In this document: positions 10,059 through 18,519 of the stretch, one piece after another
Numbering within the stretch: position 1 is the first letter of the stretch
Layout of the letters: each line of letters opens with the position of its first letter
Assembly: GCF_900217815.1 (NCBI RefSeq)
Contig: NZ_OBMT01000002.1
Coordinates: forward strand, 248,001-312,000
DNA length: 64,000 nt
Source: Rhodobacter maris
GTDB lineage: Bacteria; Pseudomonadota; Alphaproteobacteria; Rhodobacterales; Rhodobacteraceae
Direction of reading: 5' to 3'
The notes under the pieces: model-generated
Database searches by the model: none
The model's input: only the letters and a program-made list of their open reading frames with translations
What the model was told of the DNA's origin: nothing
Position numbers and translations under genes: made by a program

Positions 10059-10072
10059 AAATCCTTGGATTT
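10059..10072 (+). promoter_or_regulatory. Inverted repeat in the promoter/leader of the DUF59 gene
   Basis: AAATCC-TT-GGATTT lies in an AT-rich stretch (TTATATAAATCC) that probably contains the -10, 17 bases before the start codon. The placement suits a repressor of Fe-S assembly genes, but the sequence is not one I can assign. Confidence 0.3.
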
Positions 10073-10088
10073 TGCAGGGGAGACCCAG

Positions 10089-10451
10089 ATGACCGATGCC
10101 CAGCCGCTCTCCGAAGGGGACCCGCTGATTGCGCCTTCCGACCTCGACCACCCGCTTTACGATGCGGTGGTGGACGCCTGCCGTACCGTCTATGATCCGG
10201 AAATTCCGGTCAATATCTACGATCTCGGGCTGATCTACACGATCAAGATCGGCGCCGACGGGGTGGTGAAGATCATCATGACACTCACGGCGCCGGGCTG
10301 CCCGGTGGCGGGCGAGATGCCGCAATGGCTGCAAGATGCGGTGGAAGCGGTCGAGGGCGTGCAGCGCTGCGAGATCGAGATGACCTTCGACCCGGCCTGG
10401 GGCATGGACATGATGTCCGAAGAGGCGCGGCTGGAACTCGGCTTCATGTAA
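10089..10451 (+). CDS. DUF59/MIP18-family Fe-S cluster assembly protein, SufT-like
   Basis: A 120-residue protein consisting of a single DUF59 domain, with the conserved DPEIPVNIYDLGLIY (about residues 37-51) and TLTAPGCPV containing the family's reactive cysteine. Such proteins (SufT, PaaD N-terminal half, eukaryotic MIP18) help mature Fe-S proteins. The ATG at 10089 is preceded by GGGGAG. An A-type Fe-S carrier lies two genes downstream, supporting an Fe-S role, although an oxidoreductase separates them. No other suf genes are present. Confidence 0.85.
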   Translation: MTDAQPLSEGDPLIAPSDLDHPLYDAVVDACRTVYDPEIPVNIYDLGLIYTIKIGADGVVKIIMTLTAPGCPVAGEMPQWLQDAVEAVEGVQRCEIEMTFDPAWGMDMMSEEARLELGFM

Positions 10452-10572
10452 GCTCCGCTTCGGTGCAATGGCGCGCGCGCACTGTGCGGAGCAGCCCTTG
10501 CCTGTTGGCTCGCGCGCCCTAGCCTCTCGGCATCCGCGACGGGCCCTGCCCGCGCAGCCGAAGGAGCTATGC

Positions 10573-11646
10573 ATGACCGAACCCCTCTTCACCCCCGGTG
10601 CGCTTGGCGCGATCGAGATCGCCAACCGCGTGCTGATGGCCCCGCTCACCCGCAACCGCGCGCCCGAGGGCCTCGCAACTGATCTGATGGTGGCGTATTA
10701 CCGCCAGCGCGCCTCGGCCGGGTTGATCGTCTCCGAGGGCACACAGATTTCGCAGGTGGCGCAGGGCTATGCCTGGACACCGGGGATCCATACCGAGGCA
10801 CAGGCCGAGGCTTGGGCCAAGGTGACCGCCGCCGTGCATGCCGAAGGCGGCAAGATCGTCGCCCAGCTCTGGCATGTGGGCCGTGTGTCCCACCCCTCGA
10901 TCATTGGCGGCGTCCCCCCGGTTGCGCCCTCTGCCCTGTCTGCAGGCGCGAAAACCTTTGACGGCAAAGGCTTTGTCGAAACGGCCCTGCCGCGCGCCAT
11001 GACCGTGGAAGACATCGAACGCACCTTCCTCGATTACGGCCATGCCGCGCAACTCGCCAAGCAGGCGGGTTTTGACGGGGTCGAGTTGCATGCCGCGAAC
11101 GGCTATCTGATCGACCAGTTCCTGCGCGACACCTCGAACACCCGCACCGATGACTGGGGCGGCTCTTTCGCCAACCGTGCCCGCGTCCTCGAAGGTGCTC
11201 TCGATGCGCTGATCGGCGTCTGGGGGCCGGGGCGCGTCGGCGTGCGGATCTCGCCCTTCTCGAACGCCAACAATATCGGGCTCGACAGCGACACGCCCGG
11301 CCTCTTCGCTCATGTGGTCGAGGTGCTGAACGCCCGCCCGCTCGCCTTCGTCCATATGGTCGAAGGGCAAACCGGCGGCCCGCGCGACTGGCCCGCGGGC
11401 GCACTTGAGGCGTTGCGTGACCGCATCGCCGCGCCCTATGTGGCCAACAACGGCTATGACCGCGCCTCGGCGCTGGCTGTCGTGGCCGAGGGCAAGGCGG
11501 CTGCGGTGGCCTTTGGCCGCCCCTTCATCGCCAACCCGGATCTGCCCGCGCGGCTTGAGGCCGGGGCCGAGTTGAACCCGCTGCGGCCCGAGTTGCTTTA
11601 TGGCGGCGGCGCCGAAGGCTACACGGATTACCCGGCCCTCGGCTGA
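10573..11646 (+). CDS. Old Yellow Enzyme family NADH:flavin oxidoreductase
   Basis: FMN-dependent ene-reductase of 357 residues. It shows the OYE landmarks NRVLMAPLTRNRA at the N terminus, QLWHVGRVSHP, GFDGVELHAANGYLIDQFL, NTRTDDWGGS, and GRPFIANPDLP with the phosphate-binding loop near the C terminus. The family reduces activated C=C bonds, quinones, nitro compounds and nitrate esters (NemA type); the physiological substrate here is unknown. The ATG at 10573 follows AAGGAGC. It is transcribed with the same polarity as its Fe-S neighbours, about 120 bases from each. Confidence 0.9.
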   Translation: MTEPLFTPGALGAIEIANRVLMAPLTRNRAPEGLATDLMVAYYRQRASAGLIVSEGTQISQVAQGYAWTPGIHTEAQAEAWAKVTAAVHAEGGKIVAQLWHVGRVSHPSIIGGVPPVAPSALSAGAKTFDGKGFVETALPRAMTVEDIERTFLDYGHAAQLAKQAGFDGVELHAANGYLIDQFLRDTSNTRTDDWGGSFANRARVLEGALDALIGVWGPGRVGVRISPFSNANNIGLDSDTPGLFAHVVEVLNARPLAFVHMVEGQTGGPRDWPAGALEALRDRIAAPYVANNGYDRASALAVVAEGKAAAVAFGRPFIANPDLPARLEAGAELNPLRPELLYGGGAEGYTDYPALG

Positions 11647-11729
11647 GCCGAAATCCGGGGCGGGGCGGCTTGTCGCGCCGCCCTGCCCTTCCTATCTTGA
11701 ACAGAACCCCTCTTGTGCAGGACATCCCC

Positions 11730-12089
11730 ATGTTTGCGATTCCCGGCCAGGTGCCCGTCACCCTCACCCCCGCTGCCGTCGCCCAGATTGCCGCGATGAT
11801 GGCGCGTGAAAATGCGGCGGGCTTCCGCATTGGCGTGAAAAAGGGGGGCTGCGCGGGGATGGAATACACGATGGAAGTGGCCGCAGAGGCCGACCCGATG
11901 GATATCGTGGTAGAGGAAGGCCCGGCGCGGGTGCTGATCGCGCCCCTCGCGCAAATGTTTCTGCTCGGCACCGAGATTGACTATGAAGAAGGGCTTTTGG
12001 AAGCCGGCTTCAAGTTCCGCAATCCGAACGTTGTGGAAAGCTGCGGCTGCGGTGAATCGGTGAAATTCCGCGATACTGCCGAGGGTTGA
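11730..12089 (+). CDS. A-type iron-sulfur carrier (IscA/SufA/ErpA family)
   Basis: A 119-residue HesB-like domain protein with the three conserved cysteines in KKGGCAGMEY and VESCGCGESV, the pattern that binds iron or a cluster for delivery to apo-enzymes. The length is typical. It begins at the ATG at 11730, with only weak Shine-Dalgarno complementarity upstream. It precedes tpiA by about 90 bases. Which A-type subgroup it belongs to cannot be decided by eye; the isolated location fits ErpA/SufA-like housekeeping carriers. Confidence 0.88.
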   Translation: MFAIPGQVPVTLTPAAVAQIAAMMARENAAGFRIGVKKGGCAGMEYTMEVAAEADPMDIVVEEGPARVLIAPLAQMFLLGTEIDYEEGLLEAGFKFRNPNVVESCGCGESVKFRDTAEG

Positions 12090-12181
12090 GCGGCGCGCCT
12101 TCGCGCCGTCATGGCCCGATTTCCCTTGCGCCGCGCCGTGCACGGCCTAATCTGCCCGCGGTTTGACCTAAGGAGGATCGC

Positions 12182-12925
12182 ATGCGCAGAAAGCTGGCCG
12201 CGGGCAATTGGAAGATGAACGGCACGAAGGCGAGCCTCAGTGAGGTGGCGGCGCTGATCGACGCTCATCCGGCGCCGAAATCCGAAGTGCTGCTCTGCCC
12301 GCCCGCAACGCTCGTGGCGGCGATGGCCGAGGCCGCGGGCGGCAAGATCGCTGTGGGCGGGCAGGATTGCCACATGAAAGCCTCCGGGGCGCATACCGGC
12401 GACATTTCCGCCGAAATGCTCGTCGATTGTGGCGCCACGCATGTGATCCTTGGCCATTCCGAGCGTCGTGCCGATCATGGTGAAACGAGCGCGCTCGTCT
12501 GTGCCAAAGCCGAAGCCGCGCTCAAGGCCGGGCTTGTGGCGGTGGTCTGTGTGGGCGAGACCGAAGGACAGCGCGATGCGGGCGAGACGCTCGACATCGT
12601 TGGCACGCAGTTGCGCGTTTCGCTGCCCGAAGGGGCGACGGGCGCCAATACGGTGATCGCCTATGAGCCGGTCTGGGCGATCGGCACCGGGCGCACACCG
12701 ACGCTCGAACAGATCGCGGAAGTGCACGACTTCATGCGTGCCGAGCTTGTCGCCCGCTTCGGCGAAGAGGGCGCAGCGATGCGGCTTCTCTATGGCGGCT
12801 CGGTGAAACCCTCGAATGCCGCCGAGATCTTCGCGACCTCGAACGTCGATGGCGCACTTGTGGGGGGGGCGAGCCTCAAGGCTGCCGATTTCGGTGCCAT
12901 TCTGACCGCGCTCGACGCGGCCTGA
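12182..12925 (+). CDS. tpiA: Triosephosphate isomerase
   Basis: Interconverts dihydroxyacetone phosphate and glyceraldehyde-3-phosphate. The 247-residue protein has the substrate-binding Asn9/Lys11 in GNWKMNG, the electrophile His92 in ILGHSERR, the catalytic base Glu162 in [11 protein letters not shown], and the phosphate-gripping YGGSVKP near the C terminus. The start at 12182 has AAGGAGG upstream. It ends in a G/C hairpin shared with the convergent regulator gene. Confidence 0.96.
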   Translation: MRRKLAAGNWKMNGTKASLSEVAALIDAHPAPKSEVLLCPPATLVAAMAEAAGGKIAVGGQDCHMKASGAHTGDISAEMLVDCGATHVILGHSERRADHGETSALVCAKAEAALKAGLVAVVCVGETEGQRDAGETLDIVGTQLRVSLPEGATGANTVIAYEPVWAIGTGRTPTLEQIAEVHDFMRAELVARFGEEGAAMRLLYGGSVKPSNAAEIFATSNVDGALVGGASLKAADFGAILTALDAA

Positions 12926-12931
12926 AAGCGC

Positions 12932-12954
12932 GCAGGGGGGCGCCGCCCCCCTGC
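12932..12954. terminator. G/C hairpin between convergent tpiA and Lrp-type gene
   Basis: Perfect 10-bp inverted repeat GCAGGGGGGC/GCCCCCCTGC with a 3-base loop and no long T run. It probably acts as a bidirectional terminator. Confidence 0.5.
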
Positions 12955-12967
12955 CCGGCCCGACCTT

Positions 12968-13429
12968 TCAGAGCGGCAGGATCGTCGTCGACTTGATCTC
13001 TTCCATGCTCAGAAGCGCCGTGACATTGTAGATCTTCACCTCGGAGATCAGCGCCTGATAGAATTGGTCATAGGCGCGCGCATTCTTCACCCGCACCTTC
13101 AGAATATAATCGATGTCCCCCGCGAGCCGGTGTGCCTCCAGCACCTCGGGGCGGGCGCGCAACGTGGCGAGAAACTTGCGTTGCCAGTCCGCCTCGTGCT
13201 CCGAGGTGCGGATCAGTACGAAGAAACAGGCCTCGAGCCCCAGCGCCTCGGCATCGAGCAGCGCCGTCTGCCGCCCGATCACCCCCAGATCCTTCATCTT
13301 GCGAATCCGGTTCCACACCGGGGTCTTCGACGAGCCCACCTTGCGCGCGATCTCGTCGAGCGACTGGCTCGCATCTTCCTGCAATTGCGACAGGATCTTC
13401 CGATCCATCTCGTCAAGCCGGACCGCCAT
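12968..13429 (-). CDS. Lrp/AsnC family transcriptional regulator
   Basis: A 153-residue regulator with an N-terminal winged helix-turn-helix (MDRKILSQLQEDASQSLDEI... KTPVWNRIRKM) and a C-terminal RAM domain typical of feast/famine regulators, which bind amino acids. It is transcribed divergently from cobA-cysIH with a 130-base AT-rich intergenic region containing an inverted repeat at 13524-13541. I infer that it controls the sulfur assimilation operon, perhaps in response to a sulfur amino acid; sequence does not name the ligand. Confidence 0.85.
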   Translation of the reverse strand: MAVRLDEMDRKILSQLQEDASQSLDEIARKVGSSKTPVWNRIRKMKDLGVIGRQTALLDAEALGLEACFFVLIRTSEHEADWQRKFLATLRARPEVLEAHRLAGDIDYILKVRVKNARAYDQFYQALISEVKIYNVTALLSMEEIKSTTILPL

Positions 13430-13523
13430 TCGTGAAAACCTCGCAAAACCGGGAAACTGCTTCTTGCGGGCACAGAATACGAAACAAAGTTCCTTATTCG
13501 CAAGGGGGTATGGCGGATCATGG

Positions 13524-13541
13524 GAATATTTTCCTATATTC
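13524..13541 (+). promoter_or_regulatory. Inverted repeat in the Lrp-cobA divergent promoter region
   Basis: GAATAT-tttcct-ATATTC, perfect 6-bp arms, 19 bases before the cobA start. TATATT within it could serve as the -10, but no good -35 is seen at the right distance, so an activator is plausible. Lrp-type proteins favour such AT-rich palindromes. Confidence 0.45.
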
Positions 13542-13559
13542 TGCGCAAAGGAGACCGCC

Positions 13560-14330
13560 ATGACCCAGTCGCACACGCCCCGCCACACCGCTTTCGGACA
13601 TGTCACCCTCGCGGGCGCCGGGCCGGGGGCGGTCGCGCATCTGACGCTCGCCGTCGCGCGGGCCCTGGAGAGCGCCGATATCGTGCTGCATGACAAGCTC
13701 GTCTCGGAAGAGGTGCTCGCATTGGCCGGGCCGCAGGCCACGTTGATCGAGACCGGCAAGGCAGGCTTTGGCCCGGCGATGGCGCAAGAGGAAATCTCGG
13801 CGCTGATCGTTGCCTTCGCGCGCGAGGGGCGCAACGTGCTCAGGCTCAAATCGGGCGATCCGGGCGTGTTCGGCCGGCTGGGCGAAGAGCTTGACGCGCT
13901 CGATGCCGCCGGGATCGCTTTCACCGTTCTGCCGGGCCTCACCGCCGCCTCCGCCGCCGCGGCCAGCCTTGGCCAGAGCCTGACCGAGCGCGGCCGCAAC
14001 CGCGAGCTGCGCCTTGTCACCGGCCACGGCGCGGAAGGCTTTGCCGAGGCCGACTGGGCCGGGCTTGCCCGTCCCGGCGCGGTGGCCGCGATCTACATGG
14101 GCAAGCGCGCCGCGCGCTTCATCCAGGGGCGGCTGATGATGCATGGCGCGAGCCTCTCAACCCCGGTGACGCTGGTGGAAAATGCCTCCCGCACCGAGGA
14201 GCGCGTGCTCTCGGGCACGCTCGCCGATCTTCCCGCCCTCGCGGCCCGGCTCGATGGCCCGGCCGTGATCCTCTGGGGGCTCGCCCCCCGTGCCGCCGCG
14301 GCGGCCCAACCAATCGAGGTGGCGCAATGA
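13560..14330 (+). CDS. cobA: Uroporphyrinogen-III C-methyltransferase (SUMT) for siroheme
   Basis: Adds two methyl groups from S-adenosylmethionine to uroporphyrinogen III, giving precorrin-2. The 256-residue tetrapyrrole methylase shows VTLAGAGPGAVAHLTL, the DIVLHDKLVSEEVL strand, RLKSGDPGVFGR and the VAAIYMGKR segment. The length excludes a full CysG, which carries extra dehydrogenase/ferrochelatase domains. As first gene of an operon with cysI, whose product needs siroheme, its job is most likely siroheme supply rather than B12. AAAGGAG precedes the ATG; the stop overlaps the next gene by ATGA. Confidence 0.9.
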   Translation: MTQSHTPRHTAFGHVTLAGAGPGAVAHLTLAVARALESADIVLHDKLVSEEVLALAGPQATLIETGKAGFGPAMAQEEISALIVAFAREGRNVLRLKSGDPGVFGRLGEELDALDAAGIAFTVLPGLTAASAAAASLGQSLTERGRNRELRLVTGHGAEGFAEADWAGLARPGAVAAIYMGKRAARFIQGRLMMHGASLSTPVTLVENASRTEERVLSGTLADLPALAARLDGPAVILWGLAPRAAAAAQPIEVAQ

Positions 14331-14638
14331 GCAACGCCCAAGTGATTTCTGCCAACGACCTGCGCGCGGGTCATACCGTCTATCGTGCCGCCGACGGCGC
14401 CTGGGTGCGCGACATTGCCGAAGCTGCCCTGATCGACGACCCGGCCGAGGCGCAGCTCGCGCTCCTTGACGCGATCGGTCATGCGACTGTCATCGTCGGC
14501 GCCTATCTCGTCGAGGTGCGTCCGACACCCGCAGGCCCGGAGCCCGTTGCCCTGCGCGAGCGCTTCCGCGCCCGCGGCCCCTCGATCCGCCCCAGCAAGG
14601 CGAGCCGCCTGCAAGAGAAGGCCCAAGCCTATGTATGA
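14327..14638 (+). CDS. DUF2849 protein of the sulfite reductase operon
   Basis: A 103-residue protein whose N terminus (VISANDLRAGHTVYRAADGA) matches DUF2849, a family found between cobA/cysG and cysI in alphaproteobacteria. The start overlaps cobA (ATGA) and the end overlaps cysI by eight bases, so the three are translationally coupled. There are no cysteines or membrane segment. The role is unproven; the conserved context suggests an accessory function in siroheme-dependent sulfite reduction. Confidence 0.82.
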   Translation: MSNAQVISANDLRAGHTVYRAADGAWVRDIAEAALIDDPAEAQLALLDAIGHATVIVGAYLVEVRPTPAGPEPVALRERFRARGPSIRPSKASRLQEKAQAYV

Positions 14639-16301
14639 CGCCTCCGAATTCGACACCGCCTTCCTGCGCCACCGTGCCGCGCAGTTCCGCAATCAGGTGG
14701 AGCGTCGGCTTTCCGGCAGCCTGACCGAAGACGAGTTCAAGCCGCTGCGGCTGATGAACGGTGTCTATCTGCAACTGCATGCCTATATGCTGCGCGTGGC
14801 GATCCCCTATGGCACGCTTTCGGCGGATCAGATGCGGGTGCTGGCCGAGGTGGCCGAGCGCTGGGACCGCGGCTACGGCCATTTCACCACGCGCCAGAAC
14901 ATCCAGTTCAACTGGGTCGCGTTGACCGATATTCCCGATATTCTCGAACGCATGGCCGAGGTGGGCCTGCATGCGATCCAAAGCTCGGGCAACTGCGTGC
15001 GCAACACCACCGCCGATGCCTTTGCAGGCGCGGCGGCGGACGAGATTGCCGACCCGCGCCCCTATGCGGAACTGATCCGGCAATGGTCGACCGATCACGC
15101 CGAATTCCAGTTCCTGCCGCGCAAGTTCAAGATTGCGGTGACCGGCTCGACCGAGGACCGCGCCGCCATTGCCGCCCATGATGTCGGGCTGCAGCTGATT
15201 GAACGCGATGGCGACATCGGATTTCGGGTGTTGGTGGGCGGCGGTTTGGGCCGCACGCCGATGCTCGCGCAGGAGCTCCGTCCCTTCCTCCCCTCAGCGG
15301 AGCTCCTGCCCTATCTTGAGGCGGTGCTCGCCGCCTATAACCTCGCCGGACGGCGCGACAACAAATACAAGGCGCGCATCAAGATCACCGTGTTCGAAAA
15401 CGGGATCGAGAGTTTCCGCGCCGCCGTCGAAGAGCAGTTTGCCCGTATCCGCCCCGCCTATTCGGGCGCAGATCAGGTGCTGCTCGAAGAGATCAAGGCG
15501 CATTTCGCGCTGCCCGAGCTGCCCGCGAAAGACCCGGCCTTCCATGAGAAGACCCGCGCGGTCGATCCGCTTTATGCGGCTTGGGCGGGCCGTGCGCTGA
15601 GCCCGCACAAGCGGGCCGATTACGCGATTGTCACCGTGGCGGTGAAAACGCCGGGCGAGGAGCCGGGCGACGTCTCCGCCGCGCAGATGCGCGCGCTGGC
15701 CGATATTGCCGAGCGCTGGGGCCGGGGCGAGCTGCGCGTGACGCATATGCAAAACGTGGTGCTGCCCCATGTCGCCAAGGCGGATCTTCCGGCGGTGCAT
15801 GAGGCGTTGCGCAAGGCGGGGCTCGCCGCGGCCAACATCGGCCGTCTCGGCGATGTCATCGCCTGCCCCGGCATGGATTACTGCGCACTCGCCACGGCCC
15901 GTTCGATCCCGCTGGCGCAGGAGATCACGAAGCACTTTCAGGATCTTGGGCTCGAGGACGAGATCGGCACGCTGAACCTGAAGATCTCGGGCTGCATCAA
16001 CGCCTGCGGGCATCACCACCTTGGCCATATCGGCATCCTCGGGCTTGACCGGGCGGGGGTGGAAAACTACCAGATCACTATCGGCGGGCATGAAGGCGAT
16101 GCCACATTCCCCGCCGCGATCGGCGAAAAGATGGGCCCGGGCTTCGCCTATGAGGCGGTGGTTCCGGCGCTTGAGCGGCTCTTGCGCGCCTATCTGGACC
16201 TGCGCGCCGGGCAAGACGAAAGCTTCCTGGCGGCCACGCGCCGCCTTGGCCTCGCGCCCTTCCGCGCGGCGCTTTATGGAGAAGAACGCGATGCGGCTTG
16301 A
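14631..16301 (+). CDS. cysI: Siroheme/[4Fe-4S] sulfite reductase, hemoprotein subunit
   Basis: Six-electron reduction of sulfite to sulfide. The 556-residue protein has two ferredoxin-like/siroheme half domains; the cluster and siroheme ligands are Cys412 and Cys418 (ACPGMDYC) and Cys455 and Cys459 (GCINACGHH), the C-X5-C...C-X3-C pattern of sulfite and nitrite reductases. The region SSGNCVRNTT is the usual siroheme-side motif. Placement between cobA/DUF2849 and cysH makes sulfite rather than nitrite the substrate. The electron donor is probably ferredoxin or a partner flavoprotein; no cysJ is present. Confidence 0.92.
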   Translation: MYDASEFDTAFLRHRAAQFRNQVERRLSGSLTEDEFKPLRLMNGVYLQLHAYMLRVAIPYGTLSADQMRVLAEVAERWDRGYGHFTTRQNIQFNWVALTDIPDILERMAEVGLHAIQSSGNCVRNTTADAFAGAAADEIADPRPYAELIRQWSTDHAEFQFLPRKFKIAVTGSTEDRAAIAAHDVGLQLIERDGDIGFRVLVGGGLGRTPMLAQELRPFLPSAELLPYLEAVLAAYNLAGRRDNKYKARIKITVFENGIESFRAAVEEQFARIRPAYSGADQVLLEEIKAHFALPELPAKDPAFHEKTRAVDPLYAAWAGRALSPHKRADYAIVTVAVKTPGEEPGDVSAAQMRALADIAERWGRGELRVTHMQNVVLPHVAKADLPAVHEALRKAGLAAANIGRLGDVIACPGMDYCALATARSIPLAQEITKHFQDLGLEDEIGTLNLKISGCINACGHHHLGHIGILGLDRAGVENYQITIGGHEGDATFPAAIGEKMGPGFAYEAVVPALERLLRAYLDLRAGQDESFLAATRRLGLAPFRAALYGEERDAA

Positions 16302-17037
16302 TCTTTCGCAACGGGTGGCGGGGCTGAACCACCGCTACCGCGCCGACGATCCGGCAACCCTCGTGGCGCGTGCGCTCGCCGACCCGGACACCGGGCGGGT
16401 GGCGCTTGTGTCCTCTTTCGGGGCGGAATCGGTGGTGCTTCTGCATATGGTGGCCGAGGTCGCGCCCGCGACGCCGGTGCTGTTTGTCGATACGCTGATG
16501 CTGTTCGAGGAAACCCTCGCCTATCAACGCGACGTCGCGCAAAAGCTCGGGCTTACCGATGTACGGGTGATCCGCGCCACGCCCGCCGATCTGGCGGCGA
16601 GCGACCCGCTCGGCACGCTCCACCAGACCAGCACCGACGCCTGCTGCGCGCTGCGCAAGACCGTGCCGCTGGAAAAGGCGCTCGCAGGGTTTGATGCCTG
16701 GATCACCGGGCGCAAGCGCTATCAGGCCGAGACCCGGGCCCATCTTGACCCGTTCGAGGTGGAGACCGAGGCGCGGATGAAGATCAACCCGCTCGCCCAT
16801 TGGGGCCGCGCCGAAATTGCCGATTACATCGCGCGCCATGACCTGCCACGGCATCCGCTGGTCGCGCGCGGCTATCCCTCGATCGGCTGTGCACCCTGCA
16901 CCTCGCCGGTGGCGGCGGGTGAAGATTCGCGCGCCGGGCGCTGGCGCGGGCAAGACAAAACCGAATGCGGCATCCATTTCGTCAATGGGCGCGTGGTGCG
17001 GCCCGGCCAGGCCGGAAATACGGAGAAGGTGGCATGA
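16291..17037 (+). CDS. cysH: Phosphoadenylyl-/adenylyl-sulfate reductase
   Basis: Reduces activated sulfate to sulfite. The 248-residue protein has the nucleotide-binding SSFGAESVVLLHM and the C-terminal IHF region. It contains both cysteine pairs, Cys118-Cys119 (DACCALRKTVPL) and Cys200/Cys203 (IGCAPCTSPV), which ligate a [4Fe-4S] cluster in the APS-reductase branch; enzymes specific for PAPS without a cluster lack these pairs. I therefore expect APS as substrate. The ATG at 16291 overlaps the end of cysI and is preceded by GGAGAA; an ATG five codons upstream is a less likely alternative. Confidence 0.92.
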   Translation: MRLDLSQRVAGLNHRYRADDPATLVARALADPDTGRVALVSSFGAESVVLLHMVAEVAPATPVLFVDTLMLFEETLAYQRDVAQKLGLTDVRVIRATPADLAASDPLGTLHQTSTDACCALRKTVPLEKALAGFDAWITGRKRYQAETRAHLDPFEVETEARMKINPLAHWGRAEIADYIARHDLPRHPLVARGYPSIGCAPCTSPVAAGEDSRAGRWRGQDKTECGIHFVNGRVVRPGQAGNTEKVA

Positions 17038-17429
17038 GCGTTCTGGTGCGCGACAACGGCTTTCACGCCGAGGATTTCGCGGGCGTGGCGGCGGAGCTTG
17101 GCCCCGACACCCCGGCGGGCGTGATTGCCGAGCGGATCGCGGGGGCGGCACTGGTCACGGTGCTGTTCCCGAGCTTTGCCGATGGGCGCGGCTTCACGCT
17201 GGGCCGGCTCGTGCGTGCCGCGGGCTATACCGGGCGGCTGCGCGCCAAGGGTCCGCTCATCGCCGATCAATATCCGCTGGCGCGGCGTTCGGGCTTTGAC
17301 GAGGTGGAAATCCCCACCGCCATCGCGGCGCGGCAAAGCGAAGCAGAGTGGCGCGCCGAGGCGGCGCGGGGCGCCCCCGATTACCGCGCGCGCCTTGGTT
17401 TCAAGGGTTGCGACGCGCAGGTCGCTTGA
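17034..17429 (+). CDS. DUF934 protein, sulfur assimilation operon
   Basis: A 131-residue protein with the DUF934 core (PSFADGRGFTLGRLVR and DQYPLARRSGFDEVE). The family is almost always encoded next to cysI/cysH and is regarded as an accessory factor of assimilatory sulfite reduction with no defined activity. The ATG overlaps the cysH stop codon (ATGA), making it the last translationally coupled gene of the cobA-DUF2849-cysI-cysH-DUF934 operon. The next 160 bases hold no gene. Confidence 0.87.
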   Translation: MSVLVRDNGFHAEDFAGVAAELGPDTPAGVIAERIAGAALVTVLFPSFADGRGFTLGRLVRAAGYTGRLRAKGPLIADQYPLARRSGFDEVEIPTAIAARQSEAEWRAEAARGAPDYRARLGFKGCDAQVA

Positions 17430-17588
17430 CTTTGCGCCCAGCCCGCGCCATGCCGCCACATGTCATGGCGGGCCAAAACGTGGTATCCGCAACTCATCTT
17501 TGTGCTGCTGCGTGCTGCCAGGGCTCTGCCCAAGCGACGCGCCCGGTGAATGTTCACTGGCCTTCGGGCCCCGAATGACGAGACGACC

Positions 17589-18401
17589 GTGAACGAGACT
17601 GCCCCCATTGCGCCCGCCAAGATCCTGCCCGATGCCCAGACCGTGACCGCGGTCAAACACTGGACGGACACGCTCTTTTCGTTCCGGGTGACGCGCCCGC
17701 AAAGCCTGCGCTTCCGCTCGGGCGAGTTTGTGATGATCGGCCTTCTGGATGACAACGGCAAGCCGATCATGCGCGCCTATTCGATCGCCTCGCCCGCTTG
17801 GGACGAAGAGCTCGAATTCTACTCGATCAAGGTGCAGGACGGCCCGCTGACCTCGCGGCTCCAGCACATCCAGCCGGGCGAGCAGATCATTCTGCGCCCC
17901 AAACCCGTGGGCACGCTGGTGCTCGATGCGTTGCTGCCGGGCAAACGGCTGTGGTTTTTGGCCACCGGCACCGGCATCGCGCCCTTCGCCTCGCTGATGC
18001 GCGAGCCGGAGAGCTACGAGAAATTCGATGAAGTCATCATGATGCACACCTGCCGCACCGTGGCCGAGCTGGAATATGGCCGCGAGCTGGTGGAGGCGCT
18101 GAAGGATGACCCGCTGATCGGCGAGATGGTCGAGGGCAAGCTGAAATACTACCCGACCACCACCCGCGAAGACTTTCCGCACATGGGCCGGATCACCGAC
18201 AACCTCGCCTCGGGCAAGGTGTTCGAGGATCTGGGGCTCACGCCGATGAACCCGGAAACCGACCGCGCCATGGTCTGCGGCTCGCTCGCCTTCAACGTCG
18301 ATGTGATGAAGGTGCTCGAAAGCTACGGGCTGCGCGAGGGGGCAAACTCCGAGCCGCGCGAATTCGTGGTGGAAAAGGCCTTCGTCGGCGAAGGCATCTG
18401 A
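17589..18401 (+). CDS. fpr: Ferredoxin/flavodoxin-NADP+ reductase
   Basis: FAD enzyme exchanging electrons between NADPH and ferredoxin or flavodoxin. About 270 residues, very close to the structurally known R. capsulatus FPR: RAYSIASPAWDEELEFYSIK for FAD binding, LATGTGIAPFASL for NADP, MVCGSLAFNVDVM, and a C terminus ending VEKAFVGEGI. The GTG at 17589 fits that N terminus; an in-frame ATG at 17550 is the alternative and neither has a strong ribosome site. Position right after the sulfite reductase operon suggests it may help supply electrons to CysI as well as in oxidative stress. Confidence 0.93.
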   Translation: MNETAPIAPAKILPDAQTVTAVKHWTDTLFSFRVTRPQSLRFRSGEFVMIGLLDDNGKPIMRAYSIASPAWDEELEFYSIKVQDGPLTSRLQHIQPGEQIILRPKPVGTLVLDALLPGKRLWFLATGTGIAPFASLMREPESYEKFDEVIMMHTCRTVAELEYGRELVEALKDDPLIGEMVEGKLKYYPTTTREDFPHMGRITDNLASGKVFEDLGLTPMNPETDRAMVCGSLAFNVDVMKVLESYGLREGANSEPREFVVEKAFVGEGI

Positions 18402-18424
18402 GCCTCCCGGCTTTGGCAGATTTG

Positions 18425-18449
18425 GGGCCGCTCTCACGAGCGGCCCTTT
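18425..18449 (+). terminator. Intrinsic terminator after fpr
   Basis: Perfect 9-bp stem GGGCCGCTC/GAGCGGCCC, 4-base loop, TTT. Confidence 0.8.
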
Positions 18450-18466
18450 CCATTTGGCGTTCGGAC

Positions 18467-18497
18467 AAAAGAAAACGCCGCCCCGAAAGGGGCGGCG
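18467..18497 (-). terminator. Intrinsic terminator of the Ala/Glu repeat protein gene
   Basis: On the minus strand CGCCGCCCC/GGGGCGGCG with loop TTTC, followed by TTTTCTTTT. Confidence 0.85.
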
Positions 18498-18519
18498 CCA
18501 GATCTCGCAAGCGCGAGGA

